From JBBQSU01 sp038234815 (lineage in GTDB: Bacteria; Planctomycetota; Phycisphaerae; Tepidisphaerales; Tepidisphaeraceae), in contig JBBQSU010000006.1 in assembly GCA_038234815.1 (NCBI GenBank), positions 1 through 53,982 of the forward strand: a stretch of 53,982 nucleotides of DNA, in the 5' to 3' direction. The notes beneath the pieces were generated by a model. The model was not told where the DNA came from and ran no database searches. It was given only the letters and a program-made list of their open reading frames with translations. How positions within the stretch are numbered: the first letter of the stretch is position 1; every line of letters starts with the position of its first letter. The position numbers were made by a program, and so were the translations under genes. Below are positions 53,807 to 53,982 of this stretch, piece after piece.

Positions 53807-53982
53807 CCACCGCGGGGGATAATAATCCGCAGGGGAGTGGGCGTCAATAACGGTTTATGTAAAGAGTTGCGGCGGCGATGGAATCAGTGGGGGCGATTGG
53901 GGAAATTCATTCGCAGGGCTTGAGCGCGCTGGCGTAGGGATTGGCAAAAGGCACAATGGACGGAAGTGGAGATTGCGCCATG
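53807..53982. other. Window end, no gene resolved
   Basis: Short open frames run to the window edge on the minus strand (for example one beginning HGAISTSVHCAFCQSLRQRA that ends near 53886), possibly the 3' end of a gene outside the window. There is too little sequence to decide the frame. Confidence 0.25.

Noticed and set aside
53728..53820. Second tRNA gene next to tRNA-Val
   Set aside because: Parts resemble D- and T-arms, but no 7-bp acceptor stem or anticodon arm can be drawn; the two-copy 38-nt repeat explains the pattern better.
1..53982. CRISPR arrays, insertion sequences, prophage or integrative elements
   Set aside because: No regularly spaced repeats of CRISPR size, no transposase or integrase, and no attachment-site duplication at either tRNA were seen.

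Overview
The window looks like chromosomal DNA of a planctomycete, probably of the Phycisphaerae type. This is an inference from GC-rich coding sequence, an AtpF with a cleavable-looking signal peptide, a DUF1570-type metallopeptidase, and a scattered gene order with few classical operons. No 16S rRNA or other decisive marker is present. Content is mostly housekeeping. I see no integrase, transposase, CRISPR array or phage module.

Layout. 1-10.5 kb: the 3' part of rnc, a convergent family-4 glycosyltransferase, a GGDEF diguanylate cyclase divergent from a GAF/sigma-54 activator (apparently leaderless), a frameshifted nucleotidyltransferase, then ftsK, dut and gnd on the minus strand. 10.6-20.9 kb: tRNA-Ser(UGA), a giant cyclic beta-1,2-glucan synthase gene (2972 codons) and a D-2-hydroxyacid dehydrogenase. 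20.9-30.2 kb (minus strand): an apparent four-gene unit transcribed hypB > addB > addA > VWA protein, combining a nickel-chaperone GTPase with the AddAB recombination nuclease. 30.3-32.6 kb: xseA and a convergent Ser/Thr kinase.

32.8-38.0 kb (minus strand): an F-type ATP synthase operon read from a promoter near 38.0 kb in the order atpZ, atpI-like, atpB, atpE, atpF, atpH, atpA. It stops after atpA at a hairpin; gamma, beta and epsilon genes are not in the window. atpA carries an in-frame amber codon at a conserved Tyr. 38.2-39.95 kb: a MutT-type Nudix hydrolase, a strong candidate small RNA with a near-consensus promoter and an intrinsic terminator, and a PyrK-like electron-transfer flavoprotein.

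40.0-47.6 kb: a possible SPFH/beta-propeller protein, an unknown HTH-like protein preceded by 11-bp-phased direct repeats, an AmrS-type radical SAM enzyme, an M16 peptidase homologue lacking the zinc motif, an MCE/MlaD protein and a DUF1570 metallopeptidase interrupted by an amber codon. 47.6-51.1 kb (minus strand): a probable operon acpS > ABC ATPase > permease > substrate-binding protein > trmL. 51.3-53.2 kb: acs. The right end has tRNA-Val(CAC) and a tandem pair of 38-nt structured repeats.

Three genes (nucleotidyltransferase, atpA, DUF1570) are each broken by a very small lesion in otherwise intact, conserved protein. This may mean draft-assembly errors. Ordinary use of TAG as a terminator elsewhere argues against genome-wide UAG recoding. 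The least explained items are the 38.8-kb small RNA, the 53.7-kb tandem structured repeats, the 42.2-kb phased repeats, and the hypB-addB-addA-VWA gene grouping.
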